Origin: DAORHV01 sp964458645
GTDB taxonomy: Bacteria > Patescibacteriota > Gracilibacteria > Peribacterales > Peribacteraceae
Assembly: GCA_964458645.1 (NCBI GenBank)
Contig: CAYWJU010000008.1
Coordinates: forward strand, 14,171 to 78,170
Length of the DNA stretch: 64,000 nucleotides
Direction: 5' to 3'
The notes below the pieces were generated by a model. It was not told the origin of the DNA. It made no database searches and saw only the letters and a program-made list of their open reading frames with translations. The translations under genes and the position numbers were made by a program. Shown here piece by piece: positions 34,225-42,103 of the stretch; the stretch's first letter is position 1; every line of letters starts with the position of its first letter.

Positions 34225-34929
34225 GTGCGCACAGCCCTCTCCTGTACCGGCCTCCGCAAAAAATTCCGCCACGCAACGGTTCCGACCTCCATGCTGCAAG
34301 ACCGCATTCTGCGTTGGCGCAAGCACCGCAAGCAGTGGACTCATGAAGCCGTGCGCGACGTGTCGTTCTCCGTCGAGCGAGGTGAGTGGATCGGCATCTA
34401 CGGGCCCAACGGCAGCGGCAAGACGACGTTGCTCAAAATGCTGGCCGGCTTGCTTCCGCCGGATTCCGGCATCGTGAACCGCAATGCCAGCATGACGTGT
34501 TTTTTTGAGTTGGGTGTGGGCTTCCATCCCGAGCGCACTGCGGCCGAGAACGTCATGATGCACGGACTGCTCCATGGATTGACCGGCACGCAAATACGAG
34601 GCCAGACCGACGAAATCATTCAGTTCGCCGGCGTGGAAACGCACCGCGATCTGCCGCTGAAGTGCTTCAGTCTCGGCATGCAGCTGCGCCTTGGGTTCGC
34701 GGCGGCGGCACATATTGATTCGGAAATGTATCTGTTCGATGAAATCTTGGCCGTTGGCGACCATGCCTTCCAGCTACAGTGCTGGAAGAAATTGGAGAGC
34801 ATGAAGCACGCCGGAAAATCAGCCATTCTTGTCAGTCACGTCTTGGGTGATTTGGAGCGTATTTGCGATCGCATCTTGCATGTTGAAAACGGCACAATCA
34901 TCCGTGAGCAGTTGATTGTGCGCGGCTAA
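34225..34929 (+). CDS. ABC transporter ATPase for polysaccharide export (Wzt-like)
   Basis: A 234-residue nucleotide-binding subunit: Walker A GPNGSGKTT, a signature motif CFSLGMQLRLGFAAA (the S-x-G-M-x-x-R-L form typical of Wzt/TagH exporters), Walker B MYLFDEILAVGD and the H-loop VSH. It lacks the C-terminal carbohydrate-binding domain of some Wzt proteins. GTG start at 34225, 2 nt after the permease stop. The longer frame upstream to 33769 overlaps the permease and is not real. Confidence 0.93.
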   Translation: MRTALSCTGLRKKFRHATVPTSMLQDRILRWRKHRKQWTHEAVRDVSFSVERGEWIGIYGPNGSGKTTLLKMLAGLLPPDSGIVNRNASMTCFFELGVGFHPERTAAENVMMHGLLHGLTGTQIRGQTDEIIQFAGVETHRDLPLKCFSLGMQLRLGFAAAAHIDSEMYLFDEILAVGDHAFQLQCWKKLESMKHAGKSAILVSHVLGDLERICDRILHVENGTIIREQLIVRG

Positions 34930-34975
34930 AAACGACCTTTCAACAAGCGAGGTATGCGGCCTTTTCAAAGGTTGC

Positions 34976-36574
34976 TTACGATTCCATGTGCTCGACTGCA
35001 ATATCCCAGTTGCACAACACCGTGCCGTGTTGCCGCAAGAGCGCAAATGCAACGTCGTCGTACCAGCCGTCCGGCATGTCGCCGTTGTAGTGAATGGGCT
35101 GCTGTCGCAGAATGCTCGTACGGAACAATGAGCAGCCGAAACCCGACCCGGATACCTCTTCGATTCCACTGCGACGCTCTTTGTACTGCATGCGCTTTCC
35201 ACCTTCGCGTGACCAGACGATCATGCAATCGCGGAATCGGCACGGGTACGACGCCACGACCGCGGCCGTGTCTTCACGAAACGTCTCCAGCATTGCTCGC
35301 AACGCGCCAGGTTCCGGCGCAATGTCATCTTCCAGCGTGAGCAAGAACTCCGTGTCGCAGCTTGCGAGCATGGTGTTGTACGCGTAGACCACCGCCATTT
35401 GATAAAAATGACGTGCGTTGTCATCGCCGGAAACACGATTGCGAATGAGTTTCTCCGGCGTTTGATTCCACAAAGCCGGCAACGGAGCCTTGCTGTACGT
35501 CACGCGACCGAACGGCAACGTTGCCGCTGCATCACGCAACATCCGTTCAAATTCGGGCTTTCCACTGGTATCGAGCCAGTGCAGTCGGATCAAACTCGGG
35601 TCGTGTGCCAAGGAACGCAATGCCGCTACGTACCGCTCGAATGCATCCGTACGACCGGCAAATGGCGTAAAAATCGTCACCAGTTCGTGCGCCAGCCCCG
35701 CCCGGTGCGCATACGTTGGCTGCTTGGCTGCATAAGCATGCAACATGCTGTCGCCATGCACACGGTACTCCACCGTCGTAGCGGCCTTGCGCGCAGTCCA
35801 TGGCATGGCCGTAATGCGCTTGGCGATGTCCCAATCGTGGTGGGCGTTGTGCAATTCGCGATAGCCTCCGACCACCTCGAACGCCTGACGACGCATCATG
35901 GCATGCGCCGAAATATAATTGCGCTGCTGCAATACTTCAGGATCGAACTCCGGCATGGCAACGAGTGTGCTGCGATCGCCGAATTCCTGCATGTCTGCGT
36001 AGGCAATGCCGACGCTCGCGTCGTCCATACAGGCTAAGCAGGCATCGATATAGTTGGCGGAAAGTCTGTCGTCGGCATCCAGAAAGACAAGGTACGGCGC
36101 AACGGTGGCCAGGGCGCCGGCATTGCGAGCGGCCGCAACGCTGCGCCATTCGCCGCGCACATACCGCACGCCATGCTCCGCGTAACGCTGCGCGATTGCA
36201 GCCGTGTCATCGCTCGAAGCATCGTCGACCACCAACACCTCGCGAGGCAAAACCGTCTGTGTTAAAGCACTTTCGATTGCTTCGACAAGATACCGTCCGT
36301 AGTTATGACACGGAATGATGACCGCTACGTTCCCAAGCACCTGGTTCCCATGCCGTATGTGCCGCTTGTCCCAGGCGACTTCACCGGGTTGCGGCAAGCG
36401 ACGTCTGGCACCTGGAACGGGCCACAGCCAACCGAGTAGTGAGTAACGGACAAAGCGCACTTGCCGGGCAAACGGACTGCCAGCAGCAACCCACCACGCA
36501 TACGCCTTACGGGGAAATCGACGGGGGGTCGTGGCGGACGGAAGCGCCTGTGGTGTGCGTGATTGCACGATCAT
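34976..36574 (-). CDS. Double-domain GT2 glycosyltransferase
   Basis: A 532-residue protein with two GT-A modules. Module 1 (about residues 82-290): VAVIIPCHNYGRYLVEAIESAL, VLVVDDASSDDT, VFLDADDRL as DxD. Module 2 (about 350-532): FLLTLEDDIAPEPGALRAML with an acidic metal motif and a SGSGFGCSLFRTSIL plus DDVAFALL segment. Fusion of two transferases suggests sequential or alternating sugar addition. It lies next to the ABC glycan exporter but on the opposite strand. N-terminal 80 residues are basic and partly hydrophobic, perhaps membrane-associated. Confidence 0.87.
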   Translation of the reverse strand: MIVQSRTPQALPSATTPRRFPRKAYAWWVAAGSPFARQVRFVRYSLLGWLWPVPGARRRLPQPGEVAWDKRHIRHGNQVLGNVAVIIPCHNYGRYLVEAIESALTQTVLPREVLVVDDASSDDTAAIAQRYAEHGVRYVRGEWRSVAAARNAGALATVAPYLVFLDADDRLSANYIDACLACMDDASVGIAYADMQEFGDRSTLVAMPEFDPEVLQQRNYISAHAMMRRQAFEVVGGYRELHNAHHDWDIAKRITAMPWTARKAATTVEYRVHGDSMLHAYAAKQPTYAHRAGLAHELVTIFTPFAGRTDAFERYVAALRSLAHDPSLIRLHWLDTSGKPEFERMLRDAAATLPFGRVTYSKAPLPALWNQTPEKLIRNRVSGDDNARHFYQMAVVYAYNTMLASCDTEFLLTLEDDIAPEPGALRAMLETFREDTAAVVASYPCRFRDCMIVWSREGGKRMQYKERRSGIEEVSGSGFGCSLFRTSILRQQPIHYNGDMPDGWYDDVAFALLRQHGTVLCNWDIAVEHMES

Positions 36575-36668
36575 GCGCGAAAAACGTAAAACAACGGCCG
36601 GAGTGTATCAGACCATCACGCGACGCAGTTCCGAAAATGCCGCACAACGCGTAGGATGCAAGAAAGCG

Positions 36669-37475
36669 ATGCCAACCAAGCGCACTCCGAAAAGCACCGG
36701 CCTCCTTTCACTCAAAGATTTCCGCGTGTCGGTCGAAGGCAAAGAAATCGTGCGCGGAATCGACTTGGAGATCAAGCCAGGTGAAATCCATGCGATCATG
36801 GGGCCCAATGGTTCGGGAAAATCGACGCTGGTAAACGCGCTCATGGGTCACCCCAAGTACCAAGCATCCGGCACCGCCACGCTGCGCGGCGAGCCGTTGG
36901 CCGATTTACCAGCCGATCAAAGAGCCTGCAAAGGCTTGTTTTTGGCATTCCAGTACCCCAAAGAGATTGCCGGTGTCACGCTGCGCAATTTTCTGTTGGC
37001 AGCCTACGAAGCCCAAATGAAGGCGCGCGACCCCAAGCACAAACGCATGTCGCCGATTACATTCCGGGGCATGTTGCAATCGGTCATGAAAGAATTGCAG
37101 ATGGACCCCGGCTTTGCCGAGCGTAGCTTGAACCAAGGATTCAGCGGCGGCGAAAAGAAGAAGGCGGAAATCCTGCAGCTGAACATTTTGAAACCTGCGC
37201 TCGCACTCTTGGATGAAACCGATTCGGGTTTGGATGTGGATGCCTTGCGCATTGTTGCCGAGGGCGTAAACCGCCTGCGCTCGAAGAATTTTTCAGCGCT
37301 GATCGTCACACACTATGCCCGTATTTTGGACTACATCGTCCCTGATCGGGTGCACGTCATGATTCAAGGACGGCTCGTGGAAAGCGGCGGCCCCGACTTT
37401 GCCCGCAAATTGGAACGCGAAGGATACGCACGGTATGGCGTGGCCGACACCGGTCGCATCAAGCTTGATTTGTAG
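36669..37475 (+). CDS. sufC: Fe-S cluster assembly ATPase SufC
   Basis: A 268-residue SufC: Walker A GPNGSGKST, the SufC-specific GLFLAFQYPKEIAGVTLRNFL, signature FSGGEKKKAEILQ, Walker B ALLDETDSGLDVDALRIV and VTHYARIL. It powers the SufBCD scaffold that builds Fe-S clusters. No sufB or sufD lies within this window, which is unusual for a gene normally in an operon. Start at 36669 chosen because it lies just before the conserved N-terminal strand; the frame upstream covers the region antisense to the glycosyltransferase promoter. Confidence 0.95.
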   Translation: MPTKRTPKSTGLLSLKDFRVSVEGKEIVRGIDLEIKPGEIHAIMGPNGSGKSTLVNALMGHPKYQASGTATLRGEPLADLPADQRACKGLFLAFQYPKEIAGVTLRNFLLAAYEAQMKARDPKHKRMSPITFRGMLQSVMKELQMDPGFAERSLNQGFSGGEKKKAEILQLNILKPALALLDETDSGLDVDALRIVAEGVNRLRSKNFSALIVTHYARILDYIVPDRVHVMIQGRLVESGGPDFARKLEREGYARYGVADTGRIKLDL

Positions 37476-37507
37476 CCGGCATATTGCCCGTTCGCGCAGA
37501 GCGTCGA

Positions 37508-37513
37508 TAGAAT
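37508..37513 (+). promoter_or_regulatory. -10 element TAGAAT, leaderless arrangement
   Basis: TAGAAT 6 nt before the ATG at 37520. Confidence 0.5.
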
Positions 37514-37519
37514 GAATGC

Positions 37520-38260
37520 ATGAACGAAACCACCACTACGCGCCCAGCGTCCTGGGCCCTGATCCTTGCCGTCGCCCTCGGCGGCGCTTTTTACTTGGCC
37601 GGACAACATTTAGCCACCAAGACGCAGAATATGGCGACCATTTCGGTCTCCGCCGACGCACATGTATCGGCAGTCCCCGACATCGCCACCCTTACATTCG
37701 GCATTACGGTTGACCAGGAATCCGACGCGAAGATCGCCATTGAAAAGGTTCGCAAGAATATGACCGCGATCATCGAGGCAGTGCAGAAGGCCGATGTCTT
37801 GGAAAAGGACATCGCTACCGAGAACTTCTGGATGAATCCCAGCTACGACTATAGCGACGGGCGTCAGGTATTGCGCGGCTACGGTGCAGGCCAGACGCTA
37901 CGCGTGAAGGTACGCAATTTGGAAAACGTCGGTGTGGTCTTGGCAGCCGCCACCAACGCTGGCGCGAACCAGGCTGGCGACGTGGTCTTTAGCTTCGACA
38001 AGCCCGAAGAATTGCGCGCCCAAGCCCGCAATAAGGCCATCAACGACGCCAAACAGAAAGCCATGGTGCTAGCCGGCGATCTGGGTGTGAGTCTTGGCAA
38101 ATTGCAGAGCTTCAACGAAGGATACGCCGGTTCGCCGATTGCTCCCATGATGATGCGTTCCGAAGCCGGCGCGACAAAAGACGGTGCAGTTGCACTGCCC
38201 ATTCCGAGTGGCGAGCAGGAAGTGACTGTCCAGGTAACCCTCACATACGAAGTACGTTAA
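37520..38260 (+). CDS. SIMPL-domain (DUF541) exported protein
   Basis: A 246-residue protein with an N-terminal membrane anchor/signal (residues 12-28) and a SIMPL domain: ATISVSADAHVSAVPDIATLTFGI at the start, LRVKVRNLENVGVVL in the middle, ARNKAINDAKQKAMVLAGDLGVSLG near the end, closing with EVTVQVTLTYEVR. Members are periplasmic or surface proteins sometimes linked with stress; biochemical role unclear. The next gene starts 3 nt after its stop and is probably cotranscribed. Confidence 0.88.
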   Translation: MNETTTTRPASWALILAVALGGAFYLAGQHLATKTQNMATISVSADAHVSAVPDIATLTFGITVDQESDAKIAIEKVRKNMTAIIEAVQKADVLEKDIATENFWMNPSYDYSDGRQVLRGYGAGQTLRVKVRNLENVGVVLAAATNAGANQAGDVVFSFDKPEELRAQARNKAINDAKQKAMVLAGDLGVSLGKLQSFNEGYAGSPIAPMMMRSEAGATKDGAVALPIPSGEQEVTVQVTLTYEVR

Positions 38261-38263
38261 TCC

Positions 38264-38950
38264 ATGCGCGCAAGTCGCTCCGTACTGTGGCTAACGCTCG
38301 CGATGACGACGCTGCTTGTCGGTTGCGGCTCGCTGCTCTACGGCGGCTCATCCGACAATAAGGTGCCGACTGGAGCGGGAGGAACATCTGCATCTGAGCA
38401 AGCTGCAGAAGCCGCACCCGGATCTGCATCGTCGAATGTGTCAGTGGCGCCCCCACGCCGCGAATTCGAGCCGGAAATCGTCGATATTCTGACGGTATTT
38501 CGAGACAAGTTATCGGATGCAGCGGATTTCGACGCAGAAAATATCGTCAGTACGCAAAAGGTTATCGGCCAGTTGATATTGGTGACTCGGGGGATGAAGC
38601 TGCACCGCACCATGGAGCAGAGTCGCGTATTTTATGTCATCAGTGGTCGCGGCGACATCGTGCTAGATGGTTCCGGCGGATCTATTCGCGCAGGGCACAT
38701 GATTGTGATTCCACCTGGGGTTTCACTGAAAATAATGCCAGTTGGCGAGCACCCGTTGCGGCTCCTGCTCTTTAAAGCACCCGGCAACGGCTTTAATAGC
38801 ATCGATTGGCTGTCGGAAGAAACATCATCCGAGGCAGCCGAACCGGAAGAGGAGGTCGAGCAATTGCTGCCGGTCGAAGAGGTGCCTGAGCACAATGCCG
38901 AATCCAGCAGCAGCGAGGAATTCCAAACCGGAACACTATCGAACGAATAG
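38264..38950 (+). CDS. Putative lipoprotein with cupin domain
   Basis: A 228-residue protein. A lipobox LLVGC (Cys21) follows a hydrophobic signal, so it is probably a lipid-anchored surface protein. After an Ala/Ser-rich linker, residues 95-180 form a small cupin barrel (GMKLHRTMEQSRVFYVISGRGDIVLDG and MIVIPPGVSLKI), and the tail is Glu/Ser-rich. The metal ligands of classic cupins are incompletely conserved, so sugar or ligand binding is as likely as catalysis. It is downstream of the SIMPL gene. Its end overlaps the convergent small membrane protein by 15 bp. Confidence 0.8.
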   Translation: MRASRSVLWLTLAMTTLLVGCGSLLYGGSSDNKVPTGAGGTSASEQAAEAAPGSASSNVSVAPPRREFEPEIVDILTVFRDKLSDAADFDAENIVSTQKVIGQLILVTRGMKLHRTMEQSRVFYVISGRGDIVLDGSGGSIRAGHMIVIPPGVSLKIMPVGEHPLRLLLFKAPGNGFNSIDWLSEETSSEAAEPEEEVEQLLPVEEVPEHNAESSSSEEFQTGTLSNE

Positions 38951-39343
38951 GGCGCGAATATCCGCGTGCGCCACGACCAGCACCGCACCAAGGGTAATGA
39001 AGCCCAGTCCCACCACGATTGGCAGATCGATTTTCTCGTGCGCCACAATCATGTTGAACGCAAGCGCGGCAATAGGGCCGGAGGCAATCCAGAGCGCTGC
39101 GATAACAATGAAATTTTTATAGTTGGCGAAGCCCAAATGAAAGCCATAACTGAAGAGTGCGTTAATAAGAATGAGCACCCAGAGAAATTCGATCTGCGTG
39201 ACAATGGACCGCACCAGCGCCGAGTTGTACGCGAATCCGAGGAATGACCCCGACGACGGCAGCTTGCCGGTGAAGTACCCATACCACGACACCAGGAACT
39301 GAGCGGCAAGAAACACAACGGGCATCAATAGTTTTGCAAACAT
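38936..39343 (-). CDS. Small four-helix membrane protein
   Basis: A 135-residue protein made of about four hydrophobic helices (residues 5-25, 42-62, 70-92, 105-128), resembling half-size EamA/small multidrug-type transporters but without a clear diagnostic motif. Start at 39343 (MFAKLLMPVVFL) fits the first helix. It ends 15 bp inside the convergent cupin gene and is followed upstream on the same strand by another small membrane protein, 16 bp away, so they are probably an operon. Substrate unknown. Confidence 0.7.
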   Translation of the reverse strand: MFAKLLMPVVFLAAQFLVSWYGYFTGKLPSSGSFLGFAYNSALVRSIVTQIEFLWVLILINALFSYGFHLGFANYKNFIVIAALWIASGPIAALAFNMIVAHEKIDLPIVVGLGFITLGAVLVVAHADIRALFVR

Positions 39344-39359
39344 GGAAAGAGGTGGAAAA

Positions 39360-39653
39360 TTACTGCATCCATTTGCGGAAGAATCCGCGCGCGCTGCGCT
39401 TGCTGTTCCGCCGAAAGTCCGTGACAACGTCCTTCAACGATACCAATCCCCAGACGGCATTCAGGACCGCGAACGGATAACTGGAAAGAAGTAGCGCATA
39501 CCACACCAGCAGCGCCCCTCCTGCCATGTTACACAGATCGTAAATGAAATAATCGTCTTTCCAGAGATGCAGCTGATTGAGCACGAAGGCCAGCAGCAGC
39601 AACGTTGCACCCACAACGCCAATAAGTGTGACAAGCGTCATGTGAGCCAGCAT
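39360..39653 (-). CDS. CBU_0592-type small membrane protein
   Basis: About 97 residues with three helices. The pattern LIGVVGATLLLLAFVLNQLHLW...YDLCNMAGGALLVWYALLLSSYPFAVLNAVWGLVSLKD matches a family of small integral membrane proteins (CBU_0592-like) with no known role. Starts at 39653 or 39641. A basic C-terminal tail (RRNSKRSARGFFRKW) would lie in the cytoplasm. It precedes the other small membrane protein at 38936. Confidence 0.75.
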   Translation of the reverse strand: MLAHMTLVTLIGVVGATLLLLAFVLNQLHLWKDDYFIYDLCNMAGGALLVWYALLLSSYPFAVLNAVWGLVSLKDVVTDFRRNSKRSARGFFRKWMQ

Positions 39654-39677
39654 AGGCCAACAGGCCTTTCGGCTGCG

Positions 39678-39706
39678 TTGTGAAAAAACATGAAATATGC
39701 TACAAT
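39678..39706 (+). promoter_or_regulatory. Complete leaderless promoter TTGTGA-17-TACAAT
   Basis: TTGTGA (39678-39683) and TACAAT (39701-39706) with 17-bp spacing; the ATG at 39713 is 6 nt past the -10, where +1 is expected. This is one of the clearest leaderless cases in the window. Confidence 0.75.
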
Positions 39707-39712
39707 GATCCG

Positions 39713-40510
39713 ATGTCATTCAAGACAAACATCCTTCAGTCTCACACGTTCCGGCAGCTTGCCGGTGCTTCCATTGGCATGCTCGTCGCCGGTGTGTTGT
39801 ATGTCGGCTTTGAGCAGATCGGCAGCATGAAGCTGGGCGCCATGCTCGTGCAACCGAACACCACCGTCTCCGAAAACGCGGACAAAGTGGCAACCGCACA
39901 CGAAACGATCGATGACGACACCGCTCGTCGCCTCGGCCAGCGCGCTCAGGCTGTTTCCGATCAAATGAAGCAGTACACCGCAATGGTGCAACCTCAGGTT
40001 GCTACGACCGAATTGCAACAACACACGCAGGCGCGCTTGTCCCAGCGCCAGCAGCAGCTGTCAACCTTTGCTACGAACCAGGCAGCACACGCTGCGGCAC
40101 CGGTGTACGCCGGGAATTCCGACGGCCCGGTTGACCAGCTCACTCGATTGGCGCAACGCGCTGAACAAGCCCGCCAGCTACGAGAGGAGACGTTGGCCGC
40201 AAACGTCGCTGCGAAAACGCCGGCTGCACCGTTGGATCTTGCGGCACTTGTGAAGTCTGTAAAAGAAAATCCGGTCATTGCCTCCAGTGCTTCGAGCGCG
40301 CCTGAAACCATCGTCGCCGTAGCGGAAAAAGAGACACTGCATTCTGGTGCGCCGCTGGCAAGCTCCAGCATTGTAAATCCTCCGAAGCGCCTCACGAGTT
40401 CCGGCGCAAAAGAAAACATGTTGGCACTCATGACGTTGGCCGGTTGCATCGGCATGTATCTGTCGGATCCGCTCCGTCGCTCACGCCTTCTTGCGTTGGT
40501 GACTCGGTAG
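39713..40510 (+). CDS. Hypothetical membrane protein with N- and C-terminal helices
   Basis: A 265-residue protein. A hydrophobic helix at about residues 16-36 and another at about 240-258 flank a long Gln/Ala/Thr/Glu-rich region with coiled-coil character (QQHTQARLSQRQQQLSTF and LTRLAQRAEQARQLREETLA). The ends anchor both termini in the membrane, leaving a roughly 200-residue loop outside or inside. No family recognised. It has the best promoter of the region. It is followed by the prepilin peptidase gene, which has its own -10 hexamer, so a pilus-related role is possible but unsupported. Confidence 0.7.
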   Translation: MSFKTNILQSHTFRQLAGASIGMLVAGVLYVGFEQIGSMKLGAMLVQPNTTVSENADKVATAHETIDDDTARRLGQRAQAVSDQMKQYTAMVQPQVATTELQQHTQARLSQRQQQLSTFATNQAAHAAAPVYAGNSDGPVDQLTRLAQRAEQARQLREETLAANVAAKTPAAPLDLAALVKSVKENPVIASSASSAPETIVAVAEKETLHSGAPLASSSIVNPPKRLTSSGAKENMLALMTLAGCIGMYLSDPLRRSRLLALVTR

Positions 40511-40530
40511 GAAATTTCTATCGTTCGCAG

Positions 40531-40536
40531 TAGCAT
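40531..40536 (+). promoter_or_regulatory. -10 element TAGCAT, leaderless arrangement
   Basis: TAGCAT 7 nt before the pilD ATG at 40544. Confidence 0.45.
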
Positions 40537-40543
40537 AGGCTCC

Positions 40544-41293
40544 ATGTCGAGCCCGCTTTTCGTGCCCTTCTTCGCGGCAATCGGACTGATCTTGGGGAGT
40601 TTCGGCAACGTGCTGATCCTGCGCTACGGCTCCAAGAACTGGGTCGGCGGCCGTTCCAAATGCCCGCGCTGCAAGCACCAATTGGCGTGGTACGACCTTC
40701 TTCCGGTAGCCAGCTTCGTGCTGCTCGGAGGGAAATGTCGATACTGCAGCAAGCCCATCTCTGCGCAATACCCGTCTGTCGAGCTGGCTTCCTCTGCCAT
40801 TTTTTTACTGACGCTCAATCGCATTCCCGACCAGCCGTTGCTGGCCATGCTCTCCGGCATCATTTTGTACATGCTGTTGATCACGGCGGTTGTGGACGCC
40901 AAGCATCATCAAATCCCCGATATCTTCAGCATTGTTATTGCCGTGGCTGGATTGGTATCCGTCGCACTCTTCGGCTCAATGCAAGATGCACTCATGGGCA
41001 TGCTCGTTGGAGCCGGATGGTTCGGTTGGCAGTGGCTGCTGAGTCGCGGCACGTGGGTCGGCAGCGGCGACATTCTGCTCGCCGGAGCACTTGGACTGTG
41101 GCTCGGCTTCTGGCCGACCATCGCCATGTTGGTGCTTGCCTACAGCAGCGGCGCAATCACGGCTGCCGTTCTCTTGGCACGGGGAGATATCCGCATGAAA
41201 AACACACACCTCGGCTTCGCACCGTTCATGGCTGTCGGAACGGTGATGTCGTTCCTTGGTGCCGCGGATTGGTATTTGTCATTCCTGCGCTAG
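40544..41293 (+). CDS. pilD: Prepilin peptidase / N-methyltransferase PilD
   Basis: A 249-residue polytopic aspartic protease. N-terminal methyltransferase-type domain with the zinc tetrad CPRC...CRYC (about residues 39-69), FGNVLILR helix before it, then the peptidase with catalytic Asp in VVDAKHHQIPD and Asp in GSGDILLAGALGLWLG. It cleaves and methylates the prepilins at 1349-8870, although it lies 32 kb away from them. About eight membrane helices. Complete with both catalytic aspartates. Confidence 0.96.
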   Translation: MSSPLFVPFFAAIGLILGSFGNVLILRYGSKNWVGGRSKCPRCKHQLAWYDLLPVASFVLLGGKCRYCSKPISAQYPSVELASSAIFLLTLNRIPDQPLLAMLSGIILYMLLITAVVDAKHHQIPDIFSIVIAVAGLVSVALFGSMQDALMGMLVGAGWFGWQWLLSRGTWVGSGDILLAGALGLWLGFWPTIAMLVLAYSSGAITAAVLLARGDIRMKNTHLGFAPFMAVGTVMSFLGAADWYLSFLR

Positions 41294-41298
41294 ACCGT

Positions 41299-41364
41299 AC
41301 ACAAAACAAGGCCCTGTATCTCTGAAGACGAACATTTCGTCTGTCCGCAGGGATACAGGGCCTT
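41299..41364 (-). terminator. Long terminator hairpin (minus strand)
   Basis: AAGGCCCTGTATC (41308-41320) pairs perfectly with GATACAGGGCCTT (41352-41364); inside is a second hairpin AGACGA/TCGTCT. The T-rich side is on the minus strand; it may also help end pilD transcription. Confidence 0.75.
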
Positions 41365-41437
41365 CTATACCAACTAGGATTGCTGCACGTCTCACGAGGA
41401 GAATGCCCCCCTTGCGGGGAAATCCGTAATGTTGGCC
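41299..41437 (-). ncRNA. Candidate small RNA between pilD and smpB
   Basis: On the minus strand a canonical promoter (41443-41472) would start RNA near 41437; a stem-loop with a 13-bp perfect base followed by a T-rich run (GTTTTGTGT) would end it near 41299, giving about 139 nt. The body has a closing stem CCAAC/GTTGG, an inner GGATT/AATCC, and a CCCC-GCAA-GGGG hairpin. No ORF of use. It does not match 6S, SRP or tmRNA signatures that I can recognise. It is antisense to nothing but ends just after the pilD stop. Confidence 0.6.
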
Positions 41438-41442
41438 TGGTC

Positions 41443-41472
41443 ATAATACAATACATTCCAACTGATTGTCAA
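41443..41472 (-). promoter_or_regulatory. Canonical promoter TTGACA-18-TATTAT
   Basis: On the minus strand TTGACA (41467-41472) and TATTAT (41443-41448), 18-bp spacing. No minus-strand protein gene follows, which supports the small RNA. Confidence 0.7.
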
Positions 41473-41527
41473 CCAGTCCTGACATCAATTGCACCGCATC
41501 CTGCCGAGGAAAACTCGAAATCCCTGC

Positions 41528-41533
41528 TAAAAT
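41528..41533 (+). promoter_or_regulatory. -10 element TAAAAT, leaderless arrangement
   Basis: TAAAAT 6 nt before the smpB ATG at 41540. Confidence 0.5.
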
Positions 41534-41539
41534 GGTTGC

Positions 41540-41980
41540 ATGAAGACCGTGGCACAGAACCGCAAGGCCCGATTCGACTATGAAATCCTCGAAACGGTGG
41601 AAGCTGGGCTGATCCTCACCGGCCAGGAGGTAAAATCATGCCGCCTCGGGCAAGTGAGCTTGGCTGGAGCCTACGTCTCGTTTTTGGGTGGTAAGCCGAT
41701 GATCAAGCACGCCAAAATCGCAGCCTATAAATTCGCATCGGGAATAGAGGGGTACGATCCGGGTCGCGACCGCGAATTACTGATGCGGAAATCCGAGCTC
41801 GCGCGCTTGGTCGGTGCATCGGCCGAAAAAGGCATGACGCTCATACCGCTGGAAATTCACGCCGGGAAATTCATCAAGGTGCTCATTGGGCTCGGACGGG
41901 GACGAAAGCGGCTGGATAAGCGGCAGGTTATTAAGGAGCGCGATATGGATCGGAGAATGAGGACGGGGAAAGATGTATAA
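41540..41980 (+). CDS. smpB: SsrA-binding protein SmpB
   Basis: A 146-residue SmpB: AQNRKARFDYEILETVEAGLILTGQEVKSCR is the family N-terminus, followed by the beta-barrel core and the basic C-terminal tail RGRKRLDKRQVIKERDMDRRM that enters the ribosomal A site. It binds tmRNA for rescue of stalled ribosomes. No tmRNA gene was found in the window; the candidate small RNA upstream is too short and lacks a tag reading frame that I can see. Confidence 0.97.
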   Translation: MKTVAQNRKARFDYEILETVEAGLILTGQEVKSCRLGQVSLAGAYVSFLGGKPMIKHAKIAAYKFASGIEGYDPGRDRELLMRKSELARLVGASAEKGMTLIPLEIHAGKFIKVLIGLGRGRKRLDKRQVIKERDMDRRMRTGKDV

Positions 41981-42001
41981 GGCAGGCGAATGAATGGCTA
42001 C

Positions 42002-42066
42002 ATTGTTCCAATGTTGCCAGTAAAAACGCCTGGTTTCGCTTGCGGGCAATGAAACAATGGAACAAT
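42002..42066. repeat. Inverted repeat upstream of recR
   Basis: ATTGTTCC (42002-42009) and GGAACAAT (42059-42066) are exact complements; TTGCC and GGCAA continue the stem imperfectly. It could be a terminator-like structure for smpB or an operator. Confidence 0.45.
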
Positions 42067-42103
42067 TTCTCTGTACTTCGTTTCTCTCTATTATGGTATC
42101 CGC

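Noticed and set aside
41299..41437. tmRNA or riboswitch in front of smpB
   Set aside because: The structured region is on the strand opposite to smpB, too short for tmRNA, and ends at its own terminator; it is listed as a small RNA candidate instead.
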